Assembly: GCA_035438985.1 (NCBI GenBank)
Contig: DAORJK010000011.1
Span: 38,498 to 102,497, forward strand
Length of the DNA stretch: 64,000 nt
DNA from: UBA4408 sp002389785
GTDB taxonomy: Bacteria > Bacteroidota > Bacteroidia > UBA4408
Reading direction: 5' to 3'
The translations under genes were made by a program, and so were the position numbers. Below, one piece after another: positions 7,621 through 15,452 of this stretch (within the stretch, counting starts at the first letter, position 1; each line of letters opens with the position of its first letter). Under the pieces are notes generated by a model. The model had not been told where the DNA came from and ran no database searches. It saw only the letters and a list, made by a program, of their open reading frames with translations.

Positions 7621-8181
7621 CTAAATTAAATCGGGTAAGCTTAATCGTTCTCGATGCATATTGTTATCATCATCATTCATAATCAGGTTAAAATCGTATG
7701 CGTTGATGTCGTACATTTTTTTGATGCACATATCTCTAGTGAAAATAATCGCCTCGAAAAGAATTTGATCGTCAGGGTCTTTTTCTATGGCATGGTCTAC
7801 GTCTGTGGCTTCCATATGTGCCACTGCTCTGTTTGCTGCTTTTAGAACATCTAGAATGTTTTGATAATTTGGATTACAAATGACATCATTAACTTTTAAC
7901 TTATCAGTGTAAGGAGCGTTTTTTGTTTCACTAATGTCCGTGTGGCCTTTTTGCAGTTTTATACCGAGCTCGTTAAGAAGAAATCTAACCATTAGCATTG
8001 AAATGTCTTTGGAGCAACGCAAAAAGTCCCTGGATATTTCTCCAACTTTTTTTCGAGTTTCTGTATCAAGTCCAGAGAATCTTTCTTTGTATGTCATTAA
8101 AAGATTAATTCGGTGAGGAATGTGTCTTTTTAAATAATCGTCCTTTGTTATCATTTCGAATTCGTGAGGTTTCTTAGGCAT
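7621..8181 (-). CDS. Uncharacterised 186-residue protein, only gene of cassette 1
   Basis: No family is recognised. The sequence is predicted mostly helical and soluble, without a signal peptide or membrane segment. It contains charged helices (KRHIPHRINLLMTYKERFSG; SRDFLRCSKDISMLMVRFLL) and a later LKAANRAVAHMEATD segment. A helical bundle of HEPN or four-helix type is possible, but no RxxxxH catalytic motif is seen. The start codon lies within the terminal repeat of the cassette (GTTAGCGGTAATGCC, 8191 to 8177), so the first residues are encoded by the recombination end. This leaves only nine bases between the crossover point and the ATG. Translation must therefore rely on sequence upstream of the array or be leaderless. 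The stop is six bases from site C. Confidence 0.7.
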   Translation of the reverse strand: MPKKPHEFEMITKDDYLKRHIPHRINLLMTYKERFSGLDTETRKKVGEISRDFLRCSKDISMLMVRFLLNELGIKLQKGHTDISETKNAPYTDKLKVNDVICNPNYQNILDVLKAANRAVAHMEATDVDHAIEKDPDDQILFEAIIFTRDMCIKKMYDINAYDFNLIMNDDDNNMHRERLSLPDLI

Positions 8182-8191
8182 TACCGCTAAC
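8177..8191 (-). other. Leading boundary of the cassette array
   Basis: GTTAGCGGTAATGCC on the minus strand (8191 to 8177) is the 5' terminal repeat of cassette 1; it matches the inverted copy at 7601-7615 at 13 of 15 positions. The expected crossover lies between 8191 (G) and 8190 (T). Bases above 8191 (minus strand ...GTGTACGGTAG) should belong to the original chromosome or an attI-like site. No palindrome is seen there, so it looks like a simple GTT target. Confidence 0.55.
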
Positions 8192-8249
8192 TACCGTACA
8201 CTCGCATATACCCCATTCAAGTAAACTAGTTGAATAAGTTAGAGTAAAC

Positions 8250-8648
8250 TCAAGGAAGCATTTTCTCCTTCCATCCTGCAGGTATTTCAATACTTTGTTG
8301 TTTGCCGTAATTAAAGCAAACCATTACTGTTTTCGCTTTGGCTACTATCGTTTCTGCTCCCTTTTCAAGTTTTACAATGTGGTACGATAAATCAAAACTT
8401 TTTGAGCCTACCCGGCTGCACCAGGTTTTTACTTCAATATGGTCTTTTAATAAAATAGGTACCAAATAATCAATTTCGGCTTTGGCTAAAATGATTCCCT
8501 CATTTAACCAATCAATTTTTCCTATTATTTCATCAAAATAAGGAAGGCGGGCTATTTCAAGATAAGTTAAATATATGGCGTTGTTAACATGACCAAATTG
8601 ATCTAAATCAACAAAACGAATTTGTATGCGGCTTTGTGCGCTATTCAT
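8250..8648 (-). CDS. Acyl-CoA thioesterase, hot-dog (4HBT/YbgC) family
   Basis: The 132-residue product shows the 4HBT signature near the N-terminus: RFVDLDQFGHVNNAIYLTYL, where D (residue 14 or 16) and the HVNN segment form the active site of YbgC/FadM-type thioesterases. EIARLPYFDEI and the later KAEIDYLVPILLKDHIEV and VMVCFNYG strands complete the single hot-dog fold. The length is usual for the family. Such enzymes hydrolyse acyl-CoA thioesters in the cytoplasm. The exact chain length cannot be read from the sequence. It lies on the same strand as, and upstream of, the cassette array. Confidence 0.88.
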   Translation of the reverse strand: MNSAQSRIQIRFVDLDQFGHVNNAIYLTYLEIARLPYFDEIIGKIDWLNEGIILAKAEIDYLVPILLKDHIEVKTWCSRVGSKSFDLSYHIVKLEKGAETIVAKAKTVMVCFNYGKQQSIEIPAGWKEKMLP

Positions 8649-8776
8649 AGAGAGCTTGTTTATGCTGCAAGATAATTTTTTTAATTCAGCTTTACAGCAT
8701 GTCTAACAAAATAATCCTATCAAAGGGCACTTAATCTAAATTGATTTAAAAAATAGTTTATCAACAATTAAAAAAT

Positions 8777-8858
8777 GGGGGGTGTTGATAAAAAAAAGTA
8801 TAAAAAATAAAAAATAGCTTCAAAAAATAGGGGGGGTATAAAAAAAAAATTAAATTTG
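8777..8858 (+). promoter_or_regulatory. Candidate glnN promoter with two G-run motifs
   Basis: TAAATTTG at 8851-8858 fits the Bacteroidota -7 element TAnnTTTG. No TTG is present where the -33 element should be. Instead a run of seven G (8830-8836) lies there, and a second run of six G lies at 8777-8782. Both are embedded in near-identical context (AAAAAAT, then G-run, then GT), about 54 bases apart. In this AT-rich stretch they look like paired activator sites. No gene is seen in the rest of the 295-base intergenic region. Confidence 0.4.
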
Positions 8859-8943
8859 CCACCGAAATACATAACCTTTTTACAAAAGTTACGTTTCAAT
8901 CTCTGATTAAACACAAACAATAAAACAATTCAACTAAAAAAAA

Positions 8944-11133
8944 ATGGCAATACACCGATTTAAAGCACTCGAAGAATTAATGGCACGAACTCCTGTTGTG
9001 CCCGTAGATCATGGAAAAGTAAGCTCTAAATTATTTGGAGCAAACGTATTTAGTAAACAAGTAATGCAAGAGTCGCTTCCAAAAGAGGCTTACGAAAGCG
9101 TGATGATGGCCATGGAACAAGGAACACAAATTGACCGCAAAATAGCCGGACAAGTTGCTTCTGCCATGAAAGTGTGGGCGCTCGAAAAAGGTGCAACTCA
9201 TTATACACACTGGTTTCAACCTTTAACCGGTGCTACTGCCGAAAAACACGATGCGTTTTTTGAACCAATCGGCGATGGAAAAGCCATCGAAAATTTTGAT
9301 GCAGCACAATTAGTGCAGCAAGAGCCGGATGCTTCAAGTTTTCCAAGTGGCGGAATACGCAATACGTTTGAAGCTCGCGGATATACTGCCTGGGATCCTA
9401 CCTCACCGGCTTTTATTATAGGTACTACTTTATGTATACCAACCATATTTGTTTCCTATACCGGAGAAGCACTCGATTATAAAACCCCACTCTTAAAATC
9501 AATTCACGCTATCGATAAGGCAGCAACTGAAGTTTGCCAGTATTTCGATAAAAATGTAACCAAAGTGGTTGCTACCCTCGGTTGGGAACAGGAGTATTTT
9601 TTGGTTGACGAAGCCTTATTTAATGCCCGCCCCGATTTAGTAATGTGCGGCCGTACCTTGTTTGGTCATGCTCCTGCAAAAGGCCAGCAATTAGAAGATC
9701 ATTATTTTGGAACGATCCCTGAACGTGTGCTCAATTTTATGCGCGATTTGGAAGCCGATTGTTTAATGTTGGGTATTCCAATTAAAACCCGTCACAACGA
9801 AGTTGCTCCCAACCAGTTTGAATGTGCTCCCGTATTTGAAGAAGCCAACCTGGCCGTTGATCACAATCAATTGTTGATGGACGTAATGGAAAAAGTTGCA
9901 CGTAAACACAATTTCCGAATTTTGTTGCACGAAAAACCGTTCGCAGGGGTAAATGGATCGGGTAAACACAACAACTGGAGTTTGGCCACCAACACCGGTA
10001 AAAATTTATTGTCGCCCGGAAAAACGCCTAAAACCAACTTACAGTTTCTTGCCTTTTTTGTAAACATATTAAAAGCGGTGCACGACAATGCCGATTTAAT
10101 GCGCGCTACCATCGCTTCTGCCGGCAACGATCATCGATTGGGTGCCAATGAAGCGCCTCCTGCAATTTTCTCTGCATTTATTGGTTCTCAATTATCGCAA
10201 ATATTGGATGAGCTCGAGAAAAAAGTTCATAGTGGCAAAATGAGTCCGGAAGCCAAAACCGATTTAAAACTCAACTTTGCTAAAGTACCGGAGATATTGC
10301 TAGATAATACCGATCGTAACCGTACCTCACCATTTGCCTTTACAGGTAATAAGTTCGAATTCCGTGCAGTAGGTTCGTCTGCGAATTGTTCACCTTCAAT
10401 GACCGTATTAAATTTAGTATTAGCTGATCAATTGTTGATCTTTAAAAAAGAAGTGGATGCCTTGCTTGCGAAGGATGTGAAAAAAGATGAGGCCATTTAC
10501 CAAGTATTGAAAAAATACATTATTGAATCGAAAAAAATTCGTTTCGAAGGGAACGGTTATGGCGAAGAATGGGTAAAGGAAGCTGCAAAAAGAGGTTTAT
10601 CGAACATTAAAACTACACCGGGTGCATTGGATGCAATGGTGAGCAAACGTACCCTCGATTTGTATGCACGTCATTCAATTTTGAGTCACCGTGAAATGGA
10701 AGCACGTCACGAAATTGCCTTGGAAACCTACACCAAAAAAATTCAAATTGAATCACGCGTGATGGGCGATTTGGCTGTGAATCACATCATTCCTACTGCC
10801 TTAAAATACCAAAATTTATTGATTCAAAATGTGGAAGGTTTGAAGGATATTTTTGGAGCAAGCGAATTTAAAAAGCTCGCTGAAACACAAACCAAAATGA
10901 TTATGGAAATTTCTGAACGCGTTTCTGCCATTAAGGATAATGTAGATAAAATGGTAAACGAACGTAAGAAAGCCAATAAATTAGACAATGGTAAAAAGCA
11001 AGCAGTTGCTTATTGCGAACAAGTGAAGCCTTACTTTGATGTGATTCGCGAAAATGTTGACAAATTAGAATTGCTGGTGGATGACGAAGCATGGCCTTTG
11101 CCAAAGTACCGCGAACTATTATTTACCAAATAA
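8944..11133 (+). CDS. glnN: Glutamine synthetase type III
   Basis: At 729 residues this matches the long GSIII family, common in Bacteroidota and cyanobacteria, rather than the roughly 470-residue GSI. Diagnostic stretches are KGATHYTHWFQPLTG (near 80-95) and SFPSGGIRNTFEARGYTAWD. Further on are GWEQEYFLVDE, HNEVAPNQFECAPVFEEAN, and the ATP/glutamate site GVNGSGKHNNWSLATN. AGNDHRLGANEAPPAI and NRTSPFAFTGNKFEFRAVGS follow. The enzyme forms glutamine from glutamate, ammonia and ATP in the cytoplasm. The C-terminal helical extension (about 590-729) is typical of GSIII. The gene stands alone, followed by a strong terminator. Nitrogen-dependent control is likely given the G-run motifs upstream. 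Confidence 0.97.
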   Translation: MAIHRFKALEELMARTPVVPVDHGKVSSKLFGANVFSKQVMQESLPKEAYESVMMAMEQGTQIDRKIAGQVASAMKVWALEKGATHYTHWFQPLTGATAEKHDAFFEPIGDGKAIENFDAAQLVQQEPDASSFPSGGIRNTFEARGYTAWDPTSPAFIIGTTLCIPTIFVSYTGEALDYKTPLLKSIHAIDKAATEVCQYFDKNVTKVVATLGWEQEYFLVDEALFNARPDLVMCGRTLFGHAPAKGQQLEDHYFGTIPERVLNFMRDLEADCLMLGIPIKTRHNEVAPNQFECAPVFEEANLAVDHNQLLMDVMEKVARKHNFRILLHEKPFAGVNGSGKHNNWSLATNTGKNLLSPGKTPKTNLQFLAFFVNILKAVHDNADLMRATIASAGNDHRLGANEAPPAIFSAFIGSQLSQILDELEKKVHSGKMSPEAKTDLKLNFAKVPEILLDNTDRNRTSPFAFTGNKFEFRAVGSSANCSPSMTVLNLVLADQLLIFKKEVDALLAKDVKKDEAIYQVLKKYIIESKKIRFEGNGYGEEWVKEAAKRGLSNIKTTPGALDAMVSKRTLDLYARHSILSHREMEARHEIALETYTKKIQIESRVMGDLAVNHIIPTALKYQNLLIQNVEGLKDIFGASEFKKLAETQTKMIMEISERVSAIKDNVDKMVNERKKANKLDNGKKQAVAYCEQVKPYFDVIRENVDKLELLVDDEAWPLPKYRELLFTK

Positions 11134-11148
11134 TTAATTTCTTTTAGA

Positions 11149-11182
11149 AACGCCCGTTCGAAATAACGGGCGTTTTTTTTTT
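11149..11182 (+). terminator. Rho-independent terminator of glnN
   Basis: Perfect 10-bp stem AACGCCCGTT (11149-11158) with AACGGGCGTT (11165-11174), 6-base loop, then a T run to 11182. It starts 16 bases after the glnN stop. Confidence 0.92.
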
Positions 11183-11221
11183 GTAACGTTTTCGGCAAAT
11201 TATCCTGTATTTTTACAGCCA

Positions 11222-11479
11222 ATGAAATTTATGAGAACCGACAATCCTGCTCATTATCGCAAAAACATAAAACTGGGAGCCGAGGTTGATATTGTGAAAA
11301 AACGCGATCAAAAAACGGGTAAACGAACGCGTGGAATAGTGCAATGGATACTTACAAGTGCTGAATTTCATTCAAGAGGCATCAAAGTACAATTGCGCAA
11401 TCGGGAAGTTGGTAGAGTAATTGAAATTTTAAACAATGAAGTACATTCGGAAGTGCAATCAACCGATACACCTGCTTAA
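11222..11479 (+). CDS. YwbE family protein (DUF2196)
   Basis: The 85-residue protein matches the YwbE family: N-terminal YRKNIKLGAEVDIVKKRDQK, then TGKRTRGIVQWILT and HSRGIKVQLRNREVGRVIEI. These small beta-rich proteins are widespread, but their function is unknown. The family core begins a few residues after the ATG at 11222; an alternative ATG lies at residue 4. The last four bases overlap the stop of the TPR/SPOR gene on the opposite strand (convergent). Confidence 0.85.
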   Translation: MKFMRTDNPAHYRKNIKLGAEVDIVKKRDQKTGKRTRGIVQWILTSAEFHSRGIKVQLRNREVGRVIEILNNEVHSEVQSTDTPA

Positions 11480-13833
11480 TTAACTGCTTTAGGCTGTTTC
11501 AATTCCTGCAATAATTTTCGTTCTCCATTCACCGTAGCAGTTATCCAGGCGTCTTTAATACCCTTGGCAATTATCTTTTTCTGTAGCTGTTTTGCTTCTG
11601 CTAAAGTTTCAAAATTTCCCATGGTAAACCGGGTTATGCCATCTCGCAACAACAAGGTTTCTGCAGTTCCAAATTCTTTCAATTGTGGGTATTTAAAATT
11701 CTTTGGATAGCGATATGCGCCTATCTGAACCTTATAAAACACTCCATATTGCGCAGTCGATTTATCGGGAGTTGTACTATTGGTTGGAGCATCAGTTAAA
11801 GCTGTGTTAGTAGTATTTGTACTACCTGCTTGCTTTGTTTTTTGATTTTCAGTAGTACTTGTTGTTACTAATTGTTGTTGTTCAACTGCAGCCGTATCGC
11901 TACTATTTTGTGTTGCTTGCGAAGTGTTTTTAAGGGTTGTATTTTGAAGAGCGAGTAAACTATCTTGCTTCCTTTGTTCGGCTAATTGTTGAGATTTCAA
12001 TAAATAGTTTTGAGCTAAAATTCGTTTAATAGTTGCTTCGGTAGCTACACGAAAGGAGGAGGTATATACCGGAGTAGCCGACAAACGCTCTTCTTCCCGT
12101 TCACGCGCAAGTGCAATTAAATGATCATCATCCAAACTCATGCTGTCGAGTTTAGAAATTTCTTCATCGAGTTTAGAAAAAATAAATCCAATTGTATCCT
12201 TACTCACGATGCGCTCACCTGTAAATGTATCGTTGTAAAGATGTATGTCTTGAATCACTTCAACCGCTCTATTCAAAGAAGCAGTGCCAATGTATTCAGT
12301 ATGTTTTTTGTATCCATTTGATTCAAAAGTTATTTTATAATTCTGGTAAGGAAGAAGTATCAACAAGTAGTTTCCGGTAGCACTGTTCGAATAAAATTTC
12401 CCTACCACATGGTCGTCTTTTTTATCACGAACTATAATTTCTGCTTTAACCGGATTTTCGTTTCCGCTAACTTTACCTTTAATAACAGCTATTTGTGGTT
12501 TGCGTCCAGGTATTCCTGGAGTAATGCTGTAAATGTCTTGCTGCCCAAGTCCTTCGTCTACACCCGACGAATAATAAGCATGCGCACCATTTGAGCTTAT
12601 TGAAATATACTTATCATCGGTTGAAGTATTTACCGGAAATCCAATATTTTCGGGAGCTCCCATCGAATCACCCAGAACTTGTGCTTTAAATATATCGTAT
12701 CCTCCTATGCTGTTATGTCCTTCTGAACTGAAATAAAAAAGCTTGTTATTGGGATGAATAAAAGGAGCATCTTCGTTGTAAGCAGTATTAATGCCGGGAC
12801 CTAAATTTATTGCAGGGCCCCAATCGTTATTGGCATCCAAAGTAGAGGTGTAAATATCTCTTCCGCCAAAACCACCCGGACGATTGCTTGTAAAATAAAT
12901 GGTTTTTTCATCACCACTCATGCTTATGCTACCTTCCCACGAATCGCTATTGATATTTTTATTCAGTCGCTTCGGTGTTGACCAATCATAGCCATTTAGG
13001 TTTGAAACATAAATATCGCCCTTGTCTTTTTTGCTTGCTTTATAAACGAATAATTTTTGCCCATCTACCGAAAGTGCAATGGCAGCATCGTGATTGTTTG
13101 TGTTGATAGTACCAAGCGGTTCGGGATACAACCAATGGGTGCCCACTTTATAGGAAATAAAAATGTCTTCGTAATATTCGCCTTCACTATCAGGCCGGTT
13201 GTTGGCATTTTGTTTTCCACCTTTGCTGCGTTCACCTCGATACGTAAAAATCATAAACGATTCATCGCTGGCAATTACCGGCACATATTCCGAATTATCG
13301 GTATTTACAGGTTGTCCTATGTTATCAATTCGAGTGGTAATTGGGTTTTTAATAACTTCTTTTCCATGGTTACAATAGTCGATAAAATGAGCGACGTCAA
13401 TTTTTGTTTCTCCTTTCTTGGCAGGAATAGCAGCGTAAGTAGTAAATGATTGTATGGCTTGGTCGTAATAATAATTGTACAAATAAGCCCTGCCTAAATA
13501 ATAATCAATGTCGGCTAAATCGGGCTTTCGTTGTTTAACATCCTGCAAATACAACAAAGCTTTATCGTGTTTGCTGGATGCATGTAAAAAACAAATTCCG
13601 GTTTTAAATTTAAACAGTACCGATTGAGGATAATGTGCACAAAGGCTGTCAAACAAGGGCATCGCCGCAATAAAATTGTTCAGGTCAAACAATTCATCCG
13701 CCTTTAATAATATGCTTTCATCCTGAAGACTGATCGTTGCTAAAGTATCACTCGCATTAGCAGTTTGAGAATTGGCATTAAAACATAAAGAACAACCCAA
13801 CAAGAGTAAAAATAGCTTCAATTTTGAGCTCAT
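11476..13833 (-). CDS. TPR/PD40 beta-propeller envelope protein with C-terminal SPOR-like domain
   Basis: The start is placed at 13833, because the signal peptide MSSKLKLFLLLLGCSLCF begins there; an upstream in-frame ATG at 13863 is less likely. Tetratricopeptide helices occupy about 35-140. WD40-like PD40 propeller strands span roughly 165-440 (IYFTSNRPGGFGGRDIYTST, KLFYFSSEGHNSIGGYDIF). A carboxypeptidase-regulatory-like fold lies at about 450-530 (GKVSGNENPVKAEIIVRDKK). A Gln/Thr/Ser-rich linker follows. The final 80 residues resemble a SPOR domain (YKVQIGAYRYPKNFKYPQLK, RFTMGNFETLAEAKQLQKKI), which binds denuded peptidoglycan. The order parallels T9SS PorE, with SPOR in place of OmpA. Likely a periplasmic cell-wall-associated protein; exact role unknown. 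Confidence 0.82.
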   Translation of the reverse strand: MSSKLKLFLLLLGCSLCFNANSQTANASDTLATISLQDESILLKADELFDLNNFIAAMPLFDSLCAHYPQSVLFKFKTGICFLHASSKHDKALLYLQDVKQRKPDLADIDYYLGRAYLYNYYYDQAIQSFTTYAAIPAKKGETKIDVAHFIDYCNHGKEVIKNPITTRIDNIGQPVNTDNSEYVPVIASDESFMIFTYRGERSKGGKQNANNRPDSEGEYYEDIFISYKVGTHWLYPEPLGTINTNNHDAAIALSVDGQKLFVYKASKKDKGDIYVSNLNGYDWSTPKRLNKNINSDSWEGSISMSGDEKTIYFTSNRPGGFGGRDIYTSTLDANNDWGPAINLGPGINTAYNEDAPFIHPNNKLFYFSSEGHNSIGGYDIFKAQVLGDSMGAPENIGFPVNTSTDDKYISISSNGAHAYYSSGVDEGLGQQDIYSITPGIPGRKPQIAVIKGKVSGNENPVKAEIIVRDKKDDHVVGKFYSNSATGNYLLILLPYQNYKITFESNGYKKHTEYIGTASLNRAVEVIQDIHLYNDTFTGERIVSKDTIGFIFSKLDEEISKLDSMSLDDDHLIALAREREEERLSATPVYTSSFRVATEATIKRILAQNYLLKSQQLAEQRKQDSLLALQNTTLKNTSQATQNSSDTAAVEQQQLVTTSTTENQKTKQAGSTNTTNTALTDAPTNSTTPDKSTAQYGVFYKVQIGAYRYPKNFKYPQLKEFGTAETLLLRDGITRFTMGNFETLAEAKQLQKKIIAKGIKDAWITATVNGERKLLQELKQPKAVN

Positions 13834-14056
13834 TTGCTTTTCAGTTTTATGTATAAAAGTCAAAATATTAATTGGTTTAGCGTGACGAATCGAAGATATT
13901 TTTCACCTGTGAAGTGTTCATAACCTTACACTTTAAAAGCCATAACAATTTTTGTATTTTCTTTTTGACTTAAGTTGTTAATTTTGATGCGTTCAAATTG
14001 GTCTTTGTTATTGTTATACGATAACACTGCAGTTGTTAAAATTAACCATATTTTTT

Positions 14057-15256
14057 ATGAAAATAATTTTCAAGTCTAAAATTTTAATCGCGTTAGTTTT
14101 TGGTGCATGTTTAAGTTCTGTAAGACTTTATGCGCAAGAAATTAATTTTATTTCTGGTGACGTTCATTCAGCCCGTGAAAAAGCTAAAGAAAGCAACAAG
14201 TTGATATTTGTTGACGCTTACACCTCCTGGTGCGGTCCCTGCAAATGGATGGCAAAAAATGTTTTTACAAATCCTGAAGTAGCAGCCGTTTACAATGAAA
14301 AGTTTGTGTGTTTAAAATTGGATATGGAAAAAGGAGATGGTGTAGAGTTTGCTCAGAAGTATGATGTAAATTCTTATCCAACCTTTTTATTTCTTGATGC
14401 TGAAGGAAACAGAGTACATCAAACATGTGGCAAAAAGGATGCAAGTGCATTTATTAAAGATGGAAAAGATGCCCTCGTTCCGGAAACACAATTAATTACT
14501 TTTCAAAAAAGATATGATAAAGGTGGAGAATTTGAACTTAGTTTTTTGAAAACATATGCCACTATGCTCAGCAATGCAGGAATGAATGCTGCAAGAGTTG
14601 TAGATGAGTTGGTGAGTCACAATTCAGCCACCGATTTGATCAACAAAGAAGATTTTTATTTGCTAAGTGAATATGCGGAATTGGGTAATAAACCTTTTGA
14701 ATTTATTAAGCAATACCGCGAAAAGTACGAAGGCATGATTGGGACGAATGACTATACACAATTTATCCATTCAATTTTTTTAGCAGAAGCGGTGCGTGCA
14801 GCTAAAAATAAAGCATCCGATCAACTCGAAAAGACCAAGGAACTTGTTCAAAGCTATGGTATCGAAAACAATGGAGAGTTGATAGCTCACATGGATTGGA
14901 AGTATGCTCAAATTGATAAATCAAATTTATTTCAGGCAGCGAAAACCTATATCGAGAGTTATAAAATGGATGATGCAGCCGAATTAAACAATGCTGCTTG
15001 GGCAATTTTTGAAAACAGTAACGAAATGAGGCAGGTTGAAATTGCTGCCGATTGGTCGCTTAAATCTGTAAAATTAGATCGTAACTATGCCAATACCGAT
15101 ACTTATGCGCATTTGCTTTCAAGACTCGGTAGGGAGGATGAAGCAATGTCCATGGCAAGAGTTTCAATTGATCTCGGCAAGAAAAATAACGAAGATACAC
15201 GCGAGACAGAGACTCTTTTGAAACAATTAGAAAGTACTAAGAAACCAAGGAAATAA
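14057..15256 (+). CDS. Periplasmic thioredoxin-like protein with C-terminal helical repeat region
   Basis: The start at 14057 gives a clean signal peptide (MKIIFKSKILIALVFGACLS, cleavage near LYAQ); the frame is open eight codons further up. The thioredoxin fold has the redox motif WCGPC at 58-62 and the cis-proline segment NSYPTFLFLDAEGN. It resembles DUF255/thioredoxin_7-like proteins. Residues about 150-400 are helical and end with TPR-like units (YANTDTYAHLLSRLGREDEA). It probably reduces or isomerises disulfides in the periplasm. It is divergent from the TPR/SPOR gene, with about 223 bases between the proposed starts. A terminator follows. Confidence 0.83.
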   Translation: MKIIFKSKILIALVFGACLSSVRLYAQEINFISGDVHSAREKAKESNKLIFVDAYTSWCGPCKWMAKNVFTNPEVAAVYNEKFVCLKLDMEKGDGVEFAQKYDVNSYPTFLFLDAEGNRVHQTCGKKDASAFIKDGKDALVPETQLITFQKRYDKGGEFELSFLKTYATMLSNAGMNAARVVDELVSHNSATDLINKEDFYLLSEYAELGNKPFEFIKQYREKYEGMIGTNDYTQFIHSIFLAEAVRAAKNKASDQLEKTKELVQSYGIENNGELIAHMDWKYAQIDKSNLFQAAKTYIESYKMDDAAELNNAAWAIFENSNEMRQVEIAADWSLKSVKLDRNYANTDTYAHLLSRLGREDEAMSMARVSIDLGKKNNEDTRETETLLKQLESTKKPRK

Positions 15257-15273
15257 GTGTTAATTAAGCACTC

Positions 15274-15307
15274 AGCAGCATCTCAAAAGGATGCTGTTGT
15301 TGTTTTT
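15274..15307 (+). terminator. Terminator after the thioredoxin-like gene
   Basis: AGCAGCATC (15274-15282) pairs with GATGCTGTT (15290-15298), nine pairs with one G-T wobble and a 7-base loop. A T-rich tract follows to 15307. Confidence 0.7.
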
Positions 15308-15452
15308 ATGATACTCGTCAGTAGTTGAACAATGGGCGTAAAATTGTTTACTTTTGCACCTGCATCAATTGCTTCTACGCACGAGTAATTTGTGTGCTTA
15401 GAACCAGAACAGCTAAGATTTTATTTAACTATATTTATCAAAACGAGTTACA

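Larger units (their letters stand above)
4549..8190 (-). mobile_element. Array of three integron-like gene cassettes without an integrase (CALIN-like)
   Basis: Read on the minus strand, there are three units. Cassette 1 (8190 to 7410) carries the 186-residue protein. Cassette 2 (7409 to 5389) carries the ATPase and its partner. Cassette 3 (5388 to 4549) carries the toxin-antitoxin pair. Each starts with TT of a GTT box and ends with a long imperfect palindrome. The first bases of each cassette are complementary to the bases just after its last gene: 8177-8191 with 7601-7615 (13/15), 7402-7410 with 5509-5517 (9/9), and 5374-5389 with 4742-4757 (15/16). That relation is what tyrosine-recombinase excision and insertion at attC sites produces. 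Four boundary boxes are visible; GTTGGGC and GTTAAAT fit GTTRRRY exactly, while GTTATAG and GTTAGCG do not. No integron integrase gene lies in the window. Integron relatedness is inference; cassette geometry is seen. Confidence 0.72.
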
